A stretch of DNA of 64,000 nt. Source: Lewinellaceae bacterium. GTDB taxonomy: Bacteria; Bacteroidota; Bacteroidia; Chitinophagales; Saprospiraceae. Below, piece after piece: positions 33,686-43,338 of the stretch; position 1 is the first letter of the stretch; each line of letters opens with the position of its first letter. The position numbers and the translations under genes were made by a program. The stretch covers positions 19,812 through 83,811 of the forward strand of contig JADJOD010000024.1 in the NCBI GenBank assembly GCA_016713985.1, in the 5' to 3' direction. Below the pieces are notes generated by a model. It saw only the letters and a list, made by a program, of their open reading frames with translations, was not told where the DNA came from and made no database searches.

Positions 33686-35953
33686 TCACAACTTGTTCAT
33701 CACAAAAGTGGTCAGTTTGGTAAACAGATGCCGGGTCGCATTTTTGCCGCTGATGTCGTGGTTGCGATTCGGGTAATAATACGTTTCAAATTGTTTGTTG
33801 GCTTTGATCAAGGCGTTGATCATTTCCACGGTTTGTTGCCAGTGCACGTTGTCGTCGGCAATACCGTGACAAATGAGGTAGTTGCCACCGCGCAGTTGTT
33901 CGGCAAAATTGATGGGTGAATTATCCTCGTAACCTTTCGCATTGTTCTGCATGGTATGCATAAAACGCTCTGTATAAGCAGAATCGTACCATTTCCAGTT
34001 GACGACCGGCGCCACGGCCATCGCCATTTTAAACACGTTATTTCCTTTTAAAATACAGGAAGTGCTCAGGTAGCCGCCAAAACTCCAGCCCCAGATGCCG
34101 ATCCGGCCGGCGTCTACAAACGGCAATGAACCGAGATAACGGGCGGCTGCAATCTGGTCCTCCGTTTCGTATTTGCCCAGTTGGAGCTGGGTGCATTTTT
34201 TGAAGTCGCGCCCGCGCCCGCCCGTGCCGCGGTTGTCCACACTCACAATGATGTAGCCTTTTTGCGTCAGCATCTGGTGCCAGGTGCCCACAAATCCATC
34301 ATATTGATTTTGAACGGTTTGTGACCCAGGCCCGCCGTAATTATCGAATAAAACCGGGTATTTTCGGGTAGAATCGAAGTTGGCCGGTTTGAGGATCCAG
34401 CCGTTTAGCCCGACGCCCGTTATGGCAGGGTTGTCGCCGGAGTTGGTTTCATTCGCAGCCCATTTGGAAGCGGATGGCGATGCCGGAGCCGGTGTAAAGG
34501 AAAAAAACTCCTTTCGGGCAAAGCCGTATTCCCGCCTCAGGTTATTGACCCGTTCGTTGTTGGTGAAGGTGCGCAATACCTTGCCGCTGCGATCGTGCAG
34601 CGTCACCACGGGCGGGGTGTTGGCATCGGACCATTTAAGGGTGTAAAAATCGAAGGATGGGCTGAACGACGCGTCGTGGGCGCCTGCGTCCGGAGTGAGC
34701 AAGCGGGGCGCGCTTCCGTCGATATTGCCCTCCCAAACCTGCCGGTCCATCGGCGTCGGGGTGGCGGTCTGGTAGTAAAACCTGCCCGTTTTTTCGTCTA
34801 AGCCGTAAACCTCGGTCACTTCAAAATTGCCGGAAGTCAGCGCGCGGATCAGTTTCCCGTCCGTGCCGTAGAGATACAGGTGCTGGAAGCCACTTTGTTC
34901 ACTTGTCCACAAAAACTGGCGGCCGTTTTTCAGGAAAACCAGGTTGTCGTGCACGTCCACGTAAGCCGGGTCGGTTTCGCGCAGCAGGGGACGCACCGGA
35001 ATCCAGTTGGTTTTATCGTCGTCATCGTAGAGCACCCGGTTGTGCAGGGCGATCAGCAATTCCAGGGTATCCTGGCGGCGGTTGAGGCGTGTGACCACGA
35101 GTTGATTGTCGGTCGTCCAGTGAATACGCGGCACGTAGTCGTCTTTTTCCAGGCCCATGATCTGCCCGATCGCGCGGCCGGCGTCGACGTCGTACAGGTG
35201 TACGCTGACCACCGAATTCGGCTCGCCCACTTTCGGGTATTTGAAGGAGGTTTCGCGCGGATACATACCGCCCTGGTACCAGGTGAGCGGAAACTCCGGC
35301 ACCTCGCGTTCGTCGAACCGGATAAAAGCGATTCGGGAGCCGTCGGGGCTCCATTTGGCAGCCACCATACCTTCGCCGCTGACGGGACTGAACTCTTCCT
35401 CGTAAACCCAGTCGGGCAGACCGTTGATGACCTTGTTTTTTTCGCCGTCGCGGGTGATCTGCGTGACCTTGTTGCTCATTAAATCCTTGATATACAAATT
35501 ATTACCTGCTACAAAAGCCACCTGTGTTCCATCGGGTGAAAAACAGGCAAACTGTTGTTTTTCCACGTCGTAAACGGGGATTGTCTGCGCCGTTTTCAGG
35601 TCGTACACAAAATAATTGGCCAAAACGGAGTGCCGGTACACGGGTTGCTTGCCGGTGCGCAGCAGCAATTTTGTTTCATCTTCGCTGAAATCAAACTGGT
35701 CGTATTGTTTCACTTCCGCCGGCAATTGGAGCGCCACGACGGAATCCACTTTTTCGTCGCGCACATCGTGAATGTGCAAGCCCCTGGCGTCGGCTTCCAC
35801 ATAGTGAATACCGTCGGCGAGGTACTGAAAATCGGGGCCCGACTCGGGATAAAACTGGAAGTTGAGGAAGCAATCGTCCAGCGTGATCTCTTTTTGTGCA
35901 AACAGGAAATTGGAAGAAAGCAGAAAACAAAGCAGGGCAATCGTTTTTTTCAT
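33686..35953 (-). CDS. Dipeptidyl peptidase IV-like S9B serine peptidase
   Basis: The protein has 755 residues: signal peptide (TIALLCFLLSSNFLFAQ), an eight-bladed DPPIV_N propeller (EEEFSPVSGEGMVAAKWSPDG contains the double-Glu motif that binds the substrate N-terminus, here in WVYEEEFSP), and a C-terminal alpha/beta hydrolase. The catalytic Ser is in GIWGWSFGGYLS, Asp in HGIADDNVHWQQ and His in YPNRNHDISG. It is a periplasmic enzyme that removes X-Pro or similar dipeptides. Upstream short direct repeats (GGTTTATGAA twice, about 35998-36017) separate it from the DUF1080 gene. Confidence 0.93.
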   Translation of the reverse strand: MKKTIALLCFLLSSNFLFAQKEITLDDCFLNFQFYPESGPDFQYLADGIHYVEADARGLHIHDVRDEKVDSVVALQLPAEVKQYDQFDFSEDETKLLLRTGKQPVYRHSVLANYFVYDLKTAQTIPVYDVEKQQFACFSPDGTQVAFVAGNNLYIKDLMSNKVTQITRDGEKNKVINGLPDWVYEEEFSPVSGEGMVAAKWSPDGSRIAFIRFDEREVPEFPLTWYQGGMYPRETSFKYPKVGEPNSVVSVHLYDVDAGRAIGQIMGLEKDDYVPRIHWTTDNQLVVTRLNRRQDTLELLIALHNRVLYDDDDKTNWIPVRPLLRETDPAYVDVHDNLVFLKNGRQFLWTSEQSGFQHLYLYGTDGKLIRALTSGNFEVTEVYGLDEKTGRFYYQTATPTPMDRQVWEGNIDGSAPRLLTPDAGAHDASFSPSFDFYTLKWSDANTPPVVTLHDRSGKVLRTFTNNERVNNLRREYGFARKEFFSFTPAPASPSASKWAANETNSGDNPAITGVGLNGWILKPANFDSTRKYPVLFDNYGGPGSQTVQNQYDGFVGTWHQMLTQKGYIIVSVDNRGTGGRGRDFKKCTQLQLGKYETEDQIAAARYLGSLPFVDAGRIGIWGWSFGGYLSTSCILKGNNVFKMAMAVAPVVNWKWYDSAYTERFMHTMQNNAKGYEDNSPINFAEQLRGGNYLICHGIADDNVHWQQTVEMINALIKANKQFETYYYPNRNHDISGKNATRHLFTKLTTFVMNKL

Positions 35954-36028
35954 CGGATCAATAATTTCTCTGTGGAGGTATAAAAAGGTTGATAAGGGTT
36001 TATGAAGGTTTATGAAGGTTGATAAGCG

Positions 36029-36811
36029 TTAAAAGTTCGTATCGGGCTTTTTCAGGTCAAGTTCCCGGATCCAGATGTTGCGGTAGAGCACGTCGTGGCC
36101 TTCGGCCTGCAATTTGATTCCGCCGGGGGTATCCGTAATCCCTTTTCCGCCGTCGTTGCCGCCGTCGATCCCCGAATTGGGGCCTCCCCAGACCTGCGAA
36201 CTGGGTTGGTTGCTGTGCACCTTGATCCCGTTAAAATACAGGGTCACCAGCGGTTTTTCGACTAGTTTTCCGTCCTGAAAACGCGCCGCCCGGAACAGAA
36301 TGTCATAGGCGTTCCACTCTCCGATACCGCGATAGGGATGATAAGCCGAAGCTTTTTCGTTGATCACCGCGGCCAACCCGTGCGAGGTGGAATCTCCGTC
36401 AAGTACCTGTATTTCATAACGATTCTGGAGGTATACGCCGCTGTTGCCGCCCGGTTTGGCGATCAGGAATTCGACGTGCAGGAAAAAATCGCGGAATTTT
36501 TTCCGGGTAACGATGTCGGCGGCTCCGTATTTGCCTCCCGCCGAAGCCGGGTCGTTCGAACTGACCACCGTGCCGGTGCCATCGGGATCCGGCACGACCG
36601 GCCATTTGATGGGCAGGGAGGCGGCGAGGCGGGGCCCGTCCCAGTACGTCCATTTTTCATCCAGCATCTTGCGGGTGCCGTCGAAAAGGACTTCAGAACC
36701 TTTTGGGCCTTTCGAGCCCACGTCGAGCCGGAATGTTTTACAAGAAAAAAGCAAGGACGACAGCAGCAACAGCAAGAGCGCCCGGGTAGTGATTCCGAAA
36801 TAATTTTCCAT
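36029..36811 (-). CDS. DUF1080 (3-keto-disaccharide hydrolase-like) lipoprotein
   Basis: The protein has about 260 residues with a lipoprotein signal (TRALLLLLLSSLLFSC). The DUF1080 concanavalin-like fold is recognised from KFRDFFLHVEFLIAKPGGNS, GVYLQNRYEIQVLDGDSTSH and ILFRAARFQDGKLVEKPLVT, with GGIKLQAEGHDVLYRNIWIR near the end. Members of this family cleave 3-keto-glycosides or bind glycans. The start at 36811 opens the lipoprotein signal; the upstream ATG at 36871 adds a non-conserved leader. It is the last gene before a 268-base divergent spacer. Confidence 0.82.
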   Translation of the reverse strand: MENYFGITTRALLLLLLSSLLFSCKTFRLDVGSKGPKGSEVLFDGTRKMLDEKWTYWDGPRLAASLPIKWPVVPDPDGTGTVVSSNDPASAGGKYGAADIVTRKKFRDFFLHVEFLIAKPGGNSGVYLQNRYEIQVLDGDSTSHGLAAVINEKASAYHPYRGIGEWNAYDILFRAARFQDGKLVEKPLVTLYFNGIKVHSNQPSSQVWGGPNSGIDGGNDGGKGITDTPGGIKLQAEGHDVLYRNIWIRELDLKKPDTNF

Positions 36812-36887
36812 AACAGATTCGTTTTTATTCTTCGTCCCAATGGTAGCAATTATGTTCGGACTCCAACACAAATTCCGACCTTTTTAT

Positions 36888-36895
36888 TACTTTTG
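36888..36895 (+). promoter_or_regulatory. Possible -7 element upstream of the methyltransferase
   Basis: TACTTTTG matches the -7 consensus exactly and lies 184 bases before the chosen methyltransferase start. No good TTG was found 18-21 bases upstream. The rest of the 268-base spacer (36812-37079) shows no recognisable gene or structure. Confidence 0.3.
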
Positions 36896-37079
36896 GGCCT
36901 ATGAATTGGCTTTCTTACGCTATCGGGCAGAACGTATTCCATCCGCCACCTCCTGTGGTATAGATAGCGCCCTCTTGTTCAAGGCATGCCCGCTAAAGCC
37001 GGCACTTTTTCAGTCAGCAGTAGGACATGCGCTCCGCACCGGTGTTTTCCCGTGCTCCATTGGTAAAAATCGAAACCCG

Positions 37080-37676
37080 ATGATTTTTCAGCGCTTAAAA
37101 ACAGGCGTCGAGGTGAGTGACCGAGATTTTGACGCCATGTATGCCGGACGGCTCAGAGAAATATCAAAAATTCATTTTACACCGGTTGAAGTGGCTAAAA
37201 CCGCCGCGCGGTTTCTGGTCGGAAAACCGGGTACAAAAGTGCTGGATGTGGGCTCCGGAGCGGGAAAATTTTGCATGATCGGCGCCTCCTGCACCAACGG
37301 TTTTTTTACAGGGGTGGAACAACGTAAAAGTCTTTGCCAGTATTCCGAACTGTTGTCGAGGTGTCACAGACTGGGCAATACAAAGTTTATTCATTCCAAT
37401 ATCCTGGAAATAGAGTTCCGGGCCTTCGAGGCGGTTTATTTTTTCAATTCCTTTTACGAAAATATCTTTCAAAACAACCCGATCGACAGCTCGGTCGAGC
37501 TCGATAAGGATTTGTACGTGATGTACGCGCAATACATGCGGAAGCAATTGGGACAAATGCCCGTGGGCACGCGGTTAGCCACCTATTTTAGTTATATGGA
37601 CGAAATTCCGAACAGTTTTGAAATCCGGGCAATGGATTTTGACGGGAAATTGAAACTGTGGGAAAAAACTACATAA
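37080..37676 (+). CDS. Class I SAM-dependent methyltransferase
   Basis: The protein has 198 residues. The SAM-binding motif I is AKTAARFLVGKPGTKVLDVG then SGAGKF, with an acidic motif II position in FFTGVEQRKSLCQYSELL; a later motif is FRAFEAVYFFNSFYEN. The start at 37080 (MIFQRLKTGVEVSDRDFDAM) is chosen because the open frame extending upstream to 36840 has no conserved look. The substrate is unknown. The gene is followed 12 bases later by the SulP transporter and may be cotranscribed with it. Confidence 0.68.
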   Translation: MIFQRLKTGVEVSDRDFDAMYAGRLREISKIHFTPVEVAKTAARFLVGKPGTKVLDVGSGAGKFCMIGASCTNGFFTGVEQRKSLCQYSELLSRCHRLGNTKFIHSNILEIEFRAFEAVYFFNSFYENIFQNNPIDSSVELDKDLYVMYAQYMRKQLGQMPVGTRLATYFSYMDEIPNSFEIRAMDFDGKLKLWEKTT

Positions 37677-37688
37677 ATACCTCAAAAC

Positions 37689-39259
37689 ATGAAATTATCC
37701 GCGTTGTTAGACCCGCACAAACGTCGTTATTACCGCCTGATCTGGTTCAAACACGACTTGCCTGCCGGGCTGACGGTATTTCTGGTGGCTCTTCCACTTT
37801 GTTTGGGCATCTCCCTCGCTTCCGGGGCGCCGCCTTATGCCGGCATCCTGTCGGGCGTTATTGGCGGCATTATCGTTTCGCTCATCAGCGGCTCGCAACT
37901 GGGGTGTCAGGGCCGGCGGCGGGGCTGACCACCGTCGTATCCGCGTCGATCATTGGTTTCAACGATTACCGGATGTTTCTGCTGGCCGTATTTTTTGCCG
38001 GACTTTTCCAGTTGTTGCTGGGTATTTTGCAATTGGGTACGGTCGCGTTATACTTCCCTTCAGCCGTTATCAAGGGCATGCTGGCGGCTATCGGTATTAT
38101 ATTGATTTCCAAACAGATACCACTTGCGTTGGGATACGATGAGCCCGATTTCTGGACGGAAGGTTTTGTTAACCTGTTCAGCGACAACAAGTTTTACAAA
38201 AATGCCGGCAATTTTTATCAGCACTTTTCCCTGCCGGTTGTGTTGATCACCATCGTGTCGTTGTCCCTGCTGGTCCTGTTCGGCGATTTTTTCAAAAAGA
38301 AAGCAAAATGGCTGCCATTGCCCCTGCTGGTGGTGTTGGCAGGCGTCGGTATCAGTTTGCTGATACCGGTAATAAACCCCGCCTGGGTGCTGAAGGCGAC
38401 CCAAATCGTCAACATCCCCGACAATATTTTTGGGGAAATTACCACGCCCGACTTTTCCAGGATGTTGAGCGACAACCGTATTTTTAAAGATGCGTTCACG
38501 ATCGGTATGCTGGCGAGTCTGGAGACCTTGCTTTGCGCCGAAGCGATCGACAAACTCGACCCGCTCAAACGAAAAACGCCCGTCAACCGCGAACTGATCG
38601 CACAGGGTGTGGGCAACATGGCCTGCGGGATGGTGGGCGCCATCCCGATGACGGCGGTTATCGTACGCGGAGCGGCCAACGTGGATGCCGGTGGACGCAC
38701 CCGCTTGTCGTCCTTCACCCACGGGGTGTTTTTGCTGGTGGCCGTGGCGGCTATTCCGTTTGCACTAAGCAAAATCCCTTTCGCGTCTCTGGCGGCCATC
38801 CTGCTGATCACGGGTTACAACCTGACCAAACCGGGGCTGTACCGCGCCATGTTTCGCTTAGGCTGGAACCAGTTTTTGCCCTTCATTATTACGATCGTGG
38901 TTATTCTGGCCACCGACCTGCTGATCGGGGTCGCCATCGGGCTGCTGATTTCGATATACTTCCTGGTGCGCAACAATTTCAAGGTGGAATACAACATTGA
39001 ACAGCACCGCGAATCGGAAACGCAGTTTTTTTACATCAAACTGAATTCCATGGTGACGTTTTTAAACAAGGTAAACCTGCAAAAAGCGCTGTACAAAATC
39101 CCGAAATATTCCGTTCTGACCATCGACGGTTCAGACAGCCGTTTTATCGATTACGACGTGCTGGAGATGATCAGCGAGTTTGAAAAACAGGCGCACGAAA
39201 AGCATATTCAATTGATTTTGAAGCATGTAGAGCGCGTAAGTGTGACTAATTTGCATTAG
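37689..39259 (+). CDS. SulP-family anion transporter with STAS domain (frame break)
   Basis: The protein begins MKLSALLDPHKRRYYRLIWF and continues with the SulP signature region (LPAGLTVFLVALPLCLGISL, ASGAPPYAGILSGVIGG), about 11 membrane segments and a C-terminal STAS-like domain (SVLTIDGSDSRFIDYDVLEM). The frame breaks at the G4 run 37901-37904. A fifth G gives SGSQLGVSGPAAGLTTVVSA, the expected SulP motif, and a protein of about 523 residues. Members carry sulfate, bicarbonate or other anions; the substrate is not clear here. A strong hairpin follows the stop. Confidence 0.82.
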
Positions 39260-39265
39260 GAACTG

Positions 39266-39308
39266 TGTTCGGGACGGGACGTTTTTTTACACATTTCCGT
39301 CCCGAACA
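39266..39308. terminator. Bidirectional terminator between sulP and the T6SS operon
   Basis: TGTTCGGGACGG and CCGTCCCGAACA form a perfect 12-bp stem; the loop holds a T7 run. It lies six bases after the sulP stop and 17 bases after the tssO stop on the other strand, so it can end both convergent transcripts. Confidence 0.7.
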
Positions 39309-39324
39309 AACGCTGCGCCGAAAT

Positions 39325-40050
39325 TCAAGGCGTGTCGCGCAGCCGCCTCGCCAGGTTTTCAAATTCTTTTACCAGCCGCTCCAGGTCGATTTTGTCATTT
39401 CTGTCGCCCCAACCTTTGATCCTTTTGATCACGGTATCCATTTCGGTCGTTTTTTTGTCGACTTCGGCCGCTACAATTCTCGCATTTTTTTCACATTCAT
39501 CGAGGTTGCCGCTTGCCTTGAGGTGTTGCAGCAGGAGCATCGGGTCGACCGGCGGCTGTACCGGCGTTTTTTCCTCGCGCAGCGACCATAACAACCCGCG
39601 CGACGCCAACAGATAATCATAAGCCAGCGCGGCTGTTTGTGCGATCTCGCCGGAATATTCCTGTTTAAACCGGCCGACTTTCAGCGATAAATCATCCTCC
39701 AGCGGGCGGATCGTATTTTTGAGCGTCGAACGTTCCAGGGATAAAGGCGCACTGCGCATCCAAACGCCGTCTAAGCTGTCAATTTTATGATATTTGGCCG
39801 ACAGGCCGGCCAAACTCTGGCCTAATTTCCCGTCTTCATGGAGGTGTTTTTCCATAGCCGATTTGTTGGAAACATTGTCTTTTCCCATTAAATACTGGCT
39901 GTAAGGGAACAAATAACCGCCGCCGGCTGCCAGAACCATTAAAATAAGTACAAGCGAAGTGGCGAAGCGGATGGCGCGGCTGCGTTCCACGGCGTTTGAC
40001 AAGGGTCGGGAAACGCCGGCAGCCATTTGATTTGAATGATCGTAACGCAT
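39325..40050 (-). CDS. tssO: T6SSiii membrane protein TssO-like
   Basis: The protein has 241 residues with a short cytosolic start, one membrane segment (ATSLVLILMVLAAGGGYLF, about residues 30-48) and a long helical periplasmic part (LHEDGKLGQSLAGLSAKYHK to DLERLVKEFENLARRLR). This is the plan of TssO, a component found only in subtype iii T6SS of Bacteroidota, and the gene sits last in the T6SS operon after PAAR and tssK. Sequence-level proof is limited because TssO is poorly conserved; position and topology carry the call. Confidence 0.6.
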   Translation of the reverse strand: MRYDHSNQMAAGVSRPLSNAVERSRAIRFATSLVLILMVLAAGGGYLFPYSQYLMGKDNVSNKSAMEKHLHEDGKLGQSLAGLSAKYHKIDSLDGVWMRSAPLSLERSTLKNTIRPLEDDLSLKVGRFKQEYSGEIAQTAALAYDYLLASRGLLWSLREEKTPVQPPVDPMLLLQHLKASGNLDECEKNARIVAAEVDKKTTEMDTVIKRIKGWGDRNDKIDLERLVKEFENLARRLRDTP

Positions 40051-40085
40051 GGTTTATTCTTTTTGAAGAGGTGAATGTGGTGATG

Positions 40086-40376
40086 TTAGCCGATTGATAC
40101 GCTGGCAATGCCTTCTTCCAGAATCCCCCCGTGAATAGTAGGATCTGATTTTCTGGCCGCCCCCATCCCGTTGATAAATACCTTAACGGAGCCGCTCAAA
40201 ACGGCGTCGGGGTTCGGGCTGCTGCATTGCAAACGATCGCCAACGCGGCAGACCGGCAAACCGTTGATGCGGACATTGGGGCTGCCGCTGAGCACTGCGC
40301 CGCCCTGATGGGCGTGGTCGCCGTCGTATGCCGGGCAACTGTGATGACAACCGATAACTGCTGCTGGTTTGGACAT
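40086..40376 (-). CDS. PAAR-domain spike tip protein
   Basis: The protein has 96 residues covering just one PAAR domain: KPAAVIGCHHSCPAYDGDHA, then GGAVLSGSPNVRINGLPVCR, VGDRLQCSSPNPDAVLSGS and KVFINGMGAARKSDPTIHGG. The His and Cys residues expected to bind the zinc at the cone tip are present (CHHSC and the later Cys/His). It caps the VgrG trimer as the piercing tip of the T6SS. There is no C-terminal toxin extension, so effectors here would have to be separate proteins bound to VgrG, PAAR or the tube. Confidence 0.88.
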   Translation of the reverse strand: MSKPAAVIGCHHSCPAYDGDHAHQGGAVLSGSPNVRINGLPVCRVGDRLQCSSPNPDAVLSGSVKVFINGMGAARKSDPTIHGGILEEGIASVSIG

Positions 40377-40421
40377 AAATACTCAATTTAGGCAGTAGGA
40401 CGGAAAAAGTTTCCGCTTCAC

Positions 40422-41506
40422 TTACCAGGTGAACGTGACGGGTTGCGGTGCTTCTACGATAGCGCCGTTTTCCGCAGGCCGCAGGAAACCGATGCTTAAT
40501 CCTTTGAATAACGGCACGATCAGTTGCAGGAAATGGTCGGTGGCGGCGATGGCCCGTTTGATTTGGTTGTGGTCGTACTGCAGGTTAGCCAATTCCTGTA
40601 TACTGTTTTCCAGACTTTGCGGTGTGAAAAAAGCGCCGTTTACGTCGCGGGTATTTCGATGGAGCAAATCGTTGAACCCGGGCCGGTCGGCCAGGCAATG
40701 CAGCAGGAAGGAAAACTGCTGCGCAAACGAAGCCCAAACCTCCACAACTTCGAACGGATTCCCCAGCCGGCCCTTGCGTTCGAACCGGTGCCGTTGCGAT
40801 GCTAAGTAATTGCCCAGTTGTATGGCCATTTCACGCAATTCAATCATCGATTTTTCCTGAAAAGAATCCGTTTGGCGAACGATCCTGGGCAATACTTCGA
40901 GCAAAATACGCATGGCCTCCCTGTACTTGAGGTAACGGGTCTGAAGCACCGGGCTGGCGCCGTTGTGCAGGCAGGGGGGAATGTAATCGGAAAGCTTCCA
41001 GGCGCCGTTTTCCATCACGAGTTCGCCGACCGGAAATGCATCGGGGCGTTCGGCCATCGGCTGGCCGGAAGCCTGCACGTGCAAACGAACCGAAGGCATG
41101 GAAAAGGCGGGGCGCAGGGGAAAATCGCTTGTTTCAGGCCCGAAAGGAAGGCGGTTTTTATGCGATACCTCCGCATATACGAAGCAGGGTTGATCGGGTT
41201 TCAGGTCATAACCGCTCAAATCGCAGGTCAGCGGGCGGTGCAACTCGTCGAAGATGGCGATGATCGTGCCCTGGGGCGTGATGCCGACGCAACGGCTCAT
41301 AACGATCCGGTTTTCCATCAATTCTATTTCCAAAGCGGCTTTTCCGTCGTATGGAATCATCAGACCGTACTGGGTGTCGCTGAGCACTGCCTGAACAGAA
41401 TCGGCGGCAAGGCCCGATATCCAGGCGTATAATTCGGCAAAACGGTCTGCGGTAAAGTTGGCGCCCGGTATGATATGGGGGCGGCGTGATGCACAATGGA
41501 TTTCAT
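40422..41506 (-). CDS. tssK: T6SS baseplate protein TssK-like (frame break)
   Basis: From ATG 41506 the protein begins MKSIVHHAAP and breaks at the C5 run (plus-strand G5 41477-41481). A sixth C joins it to HIIPGANFTADRFAELYAWI and on to QYGLMIPYDGKAALEIELME. The restored protein has about 361 residues: an N-terminal beta part and a helical C-terminal part (RMLEVLPRI-like stretch ILLEVLPRIVRQTDSFQ, then HFLQLIVPLFKGLSIGFLRP). In T6SS baseplates TssK trimers bind TssFG wedges and the membrane complex. Position between tssN and PAAR supports the call; the family resemblance is moderate. Confidence 0.65.
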
Positions 41507-41532
41507 GATCAGAGATGTTAAGTGGTTAATAA

Positions 41533-42483
41533 TTATGCAAATTCCACCATATCAGGCGTATACGCAAGGGATTGCCGGGCCTCTTCCACTAACCGGCGGG
41601 AGATATAGAGGGTAGCGACCCTGAACCTCGGCGAGAGTTTTTCTTTGGAGCGCGAGCGTTCTTCTTCCGTTATTTTCCGAAAACGAAGGCCATTTTTTTT
41701 CACTGTTCTTAAGGGGGATATGGCGCAGCGAAACCCGGGTAAAAACCAGTAAGGGCAGTGTTGGAAATGCCATCCGTACGGGCCGTCCGCCGTTTCAAAC
41801 AGGATCGGCCGCGCCGGACTCAGGTTGTGGTTGTGGAGCGACAAAAGCCCTTTAAACAGGGTTTCTATCTCCATACCTTCCACTTCGAAGGGGGTGTACG
41901 TCCGAAAATCGTATTTCCCGCTGCTGCTTACCTCGGTAAAACCGTCTTCGAATACCCACCGGATCCCTTTGTCCCGGTTATCGGCCCAGCGGTGCTCGGC
42001 GATTACGTCGCGCAAATGCCCGACAATCAGGGGCGCGTATCGCAATGCGGGAACGTCCGCCAGAGCCTGGACGGTAAGAACAAAGAGCCAGGGAAGGGAA
42101 AAAGCCAGGAGAGCGGGCGCATACGCAAAAGTGTATACCTGTAACTGGTCCTGGATGCCGAGTTTTCTGCAAATGATGTAAAAAAAAGCGATCCCCCAGT
42201 AATTACCTCCGGCAACAAGCAGGGTTTTGATACCCGGCCGCGGCCCGGCAAAGTATTTTTCCAAAGCATACCGCAAAAACAAAATGCCCAGTATAAATGC
42301 CAGCAGCATAAGCAGTGCTACATGGACCGCCGCAGGAATACTTTGAAAAAATGAGTGATCCAAACGCGCGATCCCCGCAAAAACGATGGCCATGAACAAG
42401 GCGTACACGATATAAGGCCGGATGGCGGGCCGCCAGATGGCGGATCGGATCTTTGATAAAATCGGTGCAAATAACTGTCTCAT
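41533..42483 (-). CDS. tssN: T6SSiii membrane protein TssN-like
   Basis: The protein has 316 residues. The N-terminal half has about five membrane segments (IVYALFMAIVFAGIA, HVALLMLLAFILGILFLRYA, LLVAGGNYWGIAFFYIICRK, ALLAFSLPWLFVLTVQALA). The soluble C-terminal half begins with GIRWVFEDGFTEVSSSGKYD and ends in RSKEKLSPRFRVATLYISRR. TssN with this topology is specific to the Bacteroidota T6SSiii, where TssN, TssO, TssP and TssQ are thought to replace the TssJLM membrane complex. It lies 26 bases from tssK and 45 bases from tssG in the same operon. Confidence 0.72.
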   Translation of the reverse strand: MRQLFAPILSKIRSAIWRPAIRPYIVYALFMAIVFAGIARLDHSFFQSIPAAVHVALLMLLAFILGILFLRYALEKYFAGPRPGIKTLLVAGGNYWGIAFFYIICRKLGIQDQLQVYTFAYAPALLAFSLPWLFVLTVQALADVPALRYAPLIVGHLRDVIAEHRWADNRDKGIRWVFEDGFTEVSSSGKYDFRTYTPFEVEGMEIETLFKGLLSLHNHNLSPARPILFETADGPYGWHFQHCPYWFLPGFRCAISPLRTVKKNGLRFRKITEEERSRSKEKLSPRFRVATLYISRRLVEEARQSLAYTPDMVEFA

Positions 42484-42528
42484 AATGTTTGCCGGACCTC
42501 CGGTGATAAGCGGGTGAAGGTTGTTTAT

Positions 42529-43338
42529 TTACAATACAAATGATTGAATATCAATTCTCAAGGGCTTTTCTTCGCAGCCTGCTTCGAAGCGGCGGTGTTC
42601 TTCGGGCACCCTGACGACCACTTCCCACTGCCATCCTTCGGGCAGCAATGCCGGCAACACGGCTTCTTCCAAAAAACGGCGCTGTCTGCCGCCGGGGATG
42701 AATTCCGGCAGGTCCGCGCTTGCTACGGGCCCGACGCTCACCAGCACACAGGGTACGGGCGGGTGGGAAAGGCCGCCGGCGATAAAATCGAGGCCGATAG
42801 AATTGTAACCGACCTTGCCGCCTTCTTCTATGCGGGCCTTCGATGCGGTTGTCCGGATGGAAACCGGCTGTTGCAGGATTTCTTCCAGGCATTTGCCGGC
42901 AAGCCACAGGTCGCCCCTGATCAGGGATTGATACGGCAGGAAAAAGGCGAGCGCTTTTTGTTGCCGCTCATTCCAGGAAGCCAGGCCGTCGAAATACCTG
43001 AGTTGAACGGGCGATATGCCCAGTTGATGTTCACTTTCCCGTTGCGCCACAGCCACCGCGCAGAGCGTCGTCTCCTTTTCCATCGGCTCCAGCAGTTGCC
43101 TGTACGGATGTTTTTCGGGCAATTCCAACTCCAGCCGGGCGCGTTGATCACTTTTGCTTTTTACGGCTATTCGCAGGCAACACTGTTTTTTGTCGTAGCC
43201 GAAATGTACGACCTCGTTCAGGCCGGGGGCGGGCGCCTGGTCCGCCGGCTGGATGACGATATTTTCTACCGGTATCTGCTCCCGGTCGAGGAGCAGGGAA
43301 GCGAGTTGGGCGGGGCGGAGGTTGAGGGAGTGGCTCAT
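42529..43338 (-). CDS. tssG: T6SS baseplate protein TssG-like
   Basis: The protein has about 269 residues without signal or membrane segments. Conserved-looking parts are FFLPYQSLIRGDLWLAGKCL followed by EEILQQPVSI, and YNSIGLDFIAGGLSHPPVPC. The position between tssF-side genes and tssN fits TssG, which with two TssF copies forms the baseplate wedge. The start at 43338 overlaps the stop of the upstream nuclease-like toxin gene by four bases (ATGA), so translation of the two is coupled. The longer frame from 43410 would overlap the toxin gene by 76 bases and is rejected. Confidence 0.62.
   Translation of the reverse strand: MSHSLNLRPAQLASLLLDREQIPVENIVIQPADQAPAPGLNEVVHFGYDKKQCCLRIAVKSKSDQRARLELELPEKHPYRQLLEPMEKETTLCAVAVAQRESEHQLGISPVQLRYFDGLASWNERQQKALAFFLPYQSLIRGDLWLAGKCLEEILQQPVSIRTTASKARIEEGGKVGYNSIGLDFIAGGLSHPPVPCVLVSVGPVASADLPEFIPGGRQRRFLEEAVLPALLPEGWQWEVVVRVPEEHRRFEAGCEEKPLRIDIQSFVL

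Noticed and set aside
36901..36963. Twenty-residue open frame (MNWLSYAIGQ) following a -7-like element
   Set aside because: Too short, proline-rich end, no relatives recognised and no support beyond the upstream TACTTTTG.
40086..40376. PAAR protein carrying a fused toxin
   Set aside because: The chain ends with the PAAR fold; no extension follows in any frame before tssO.
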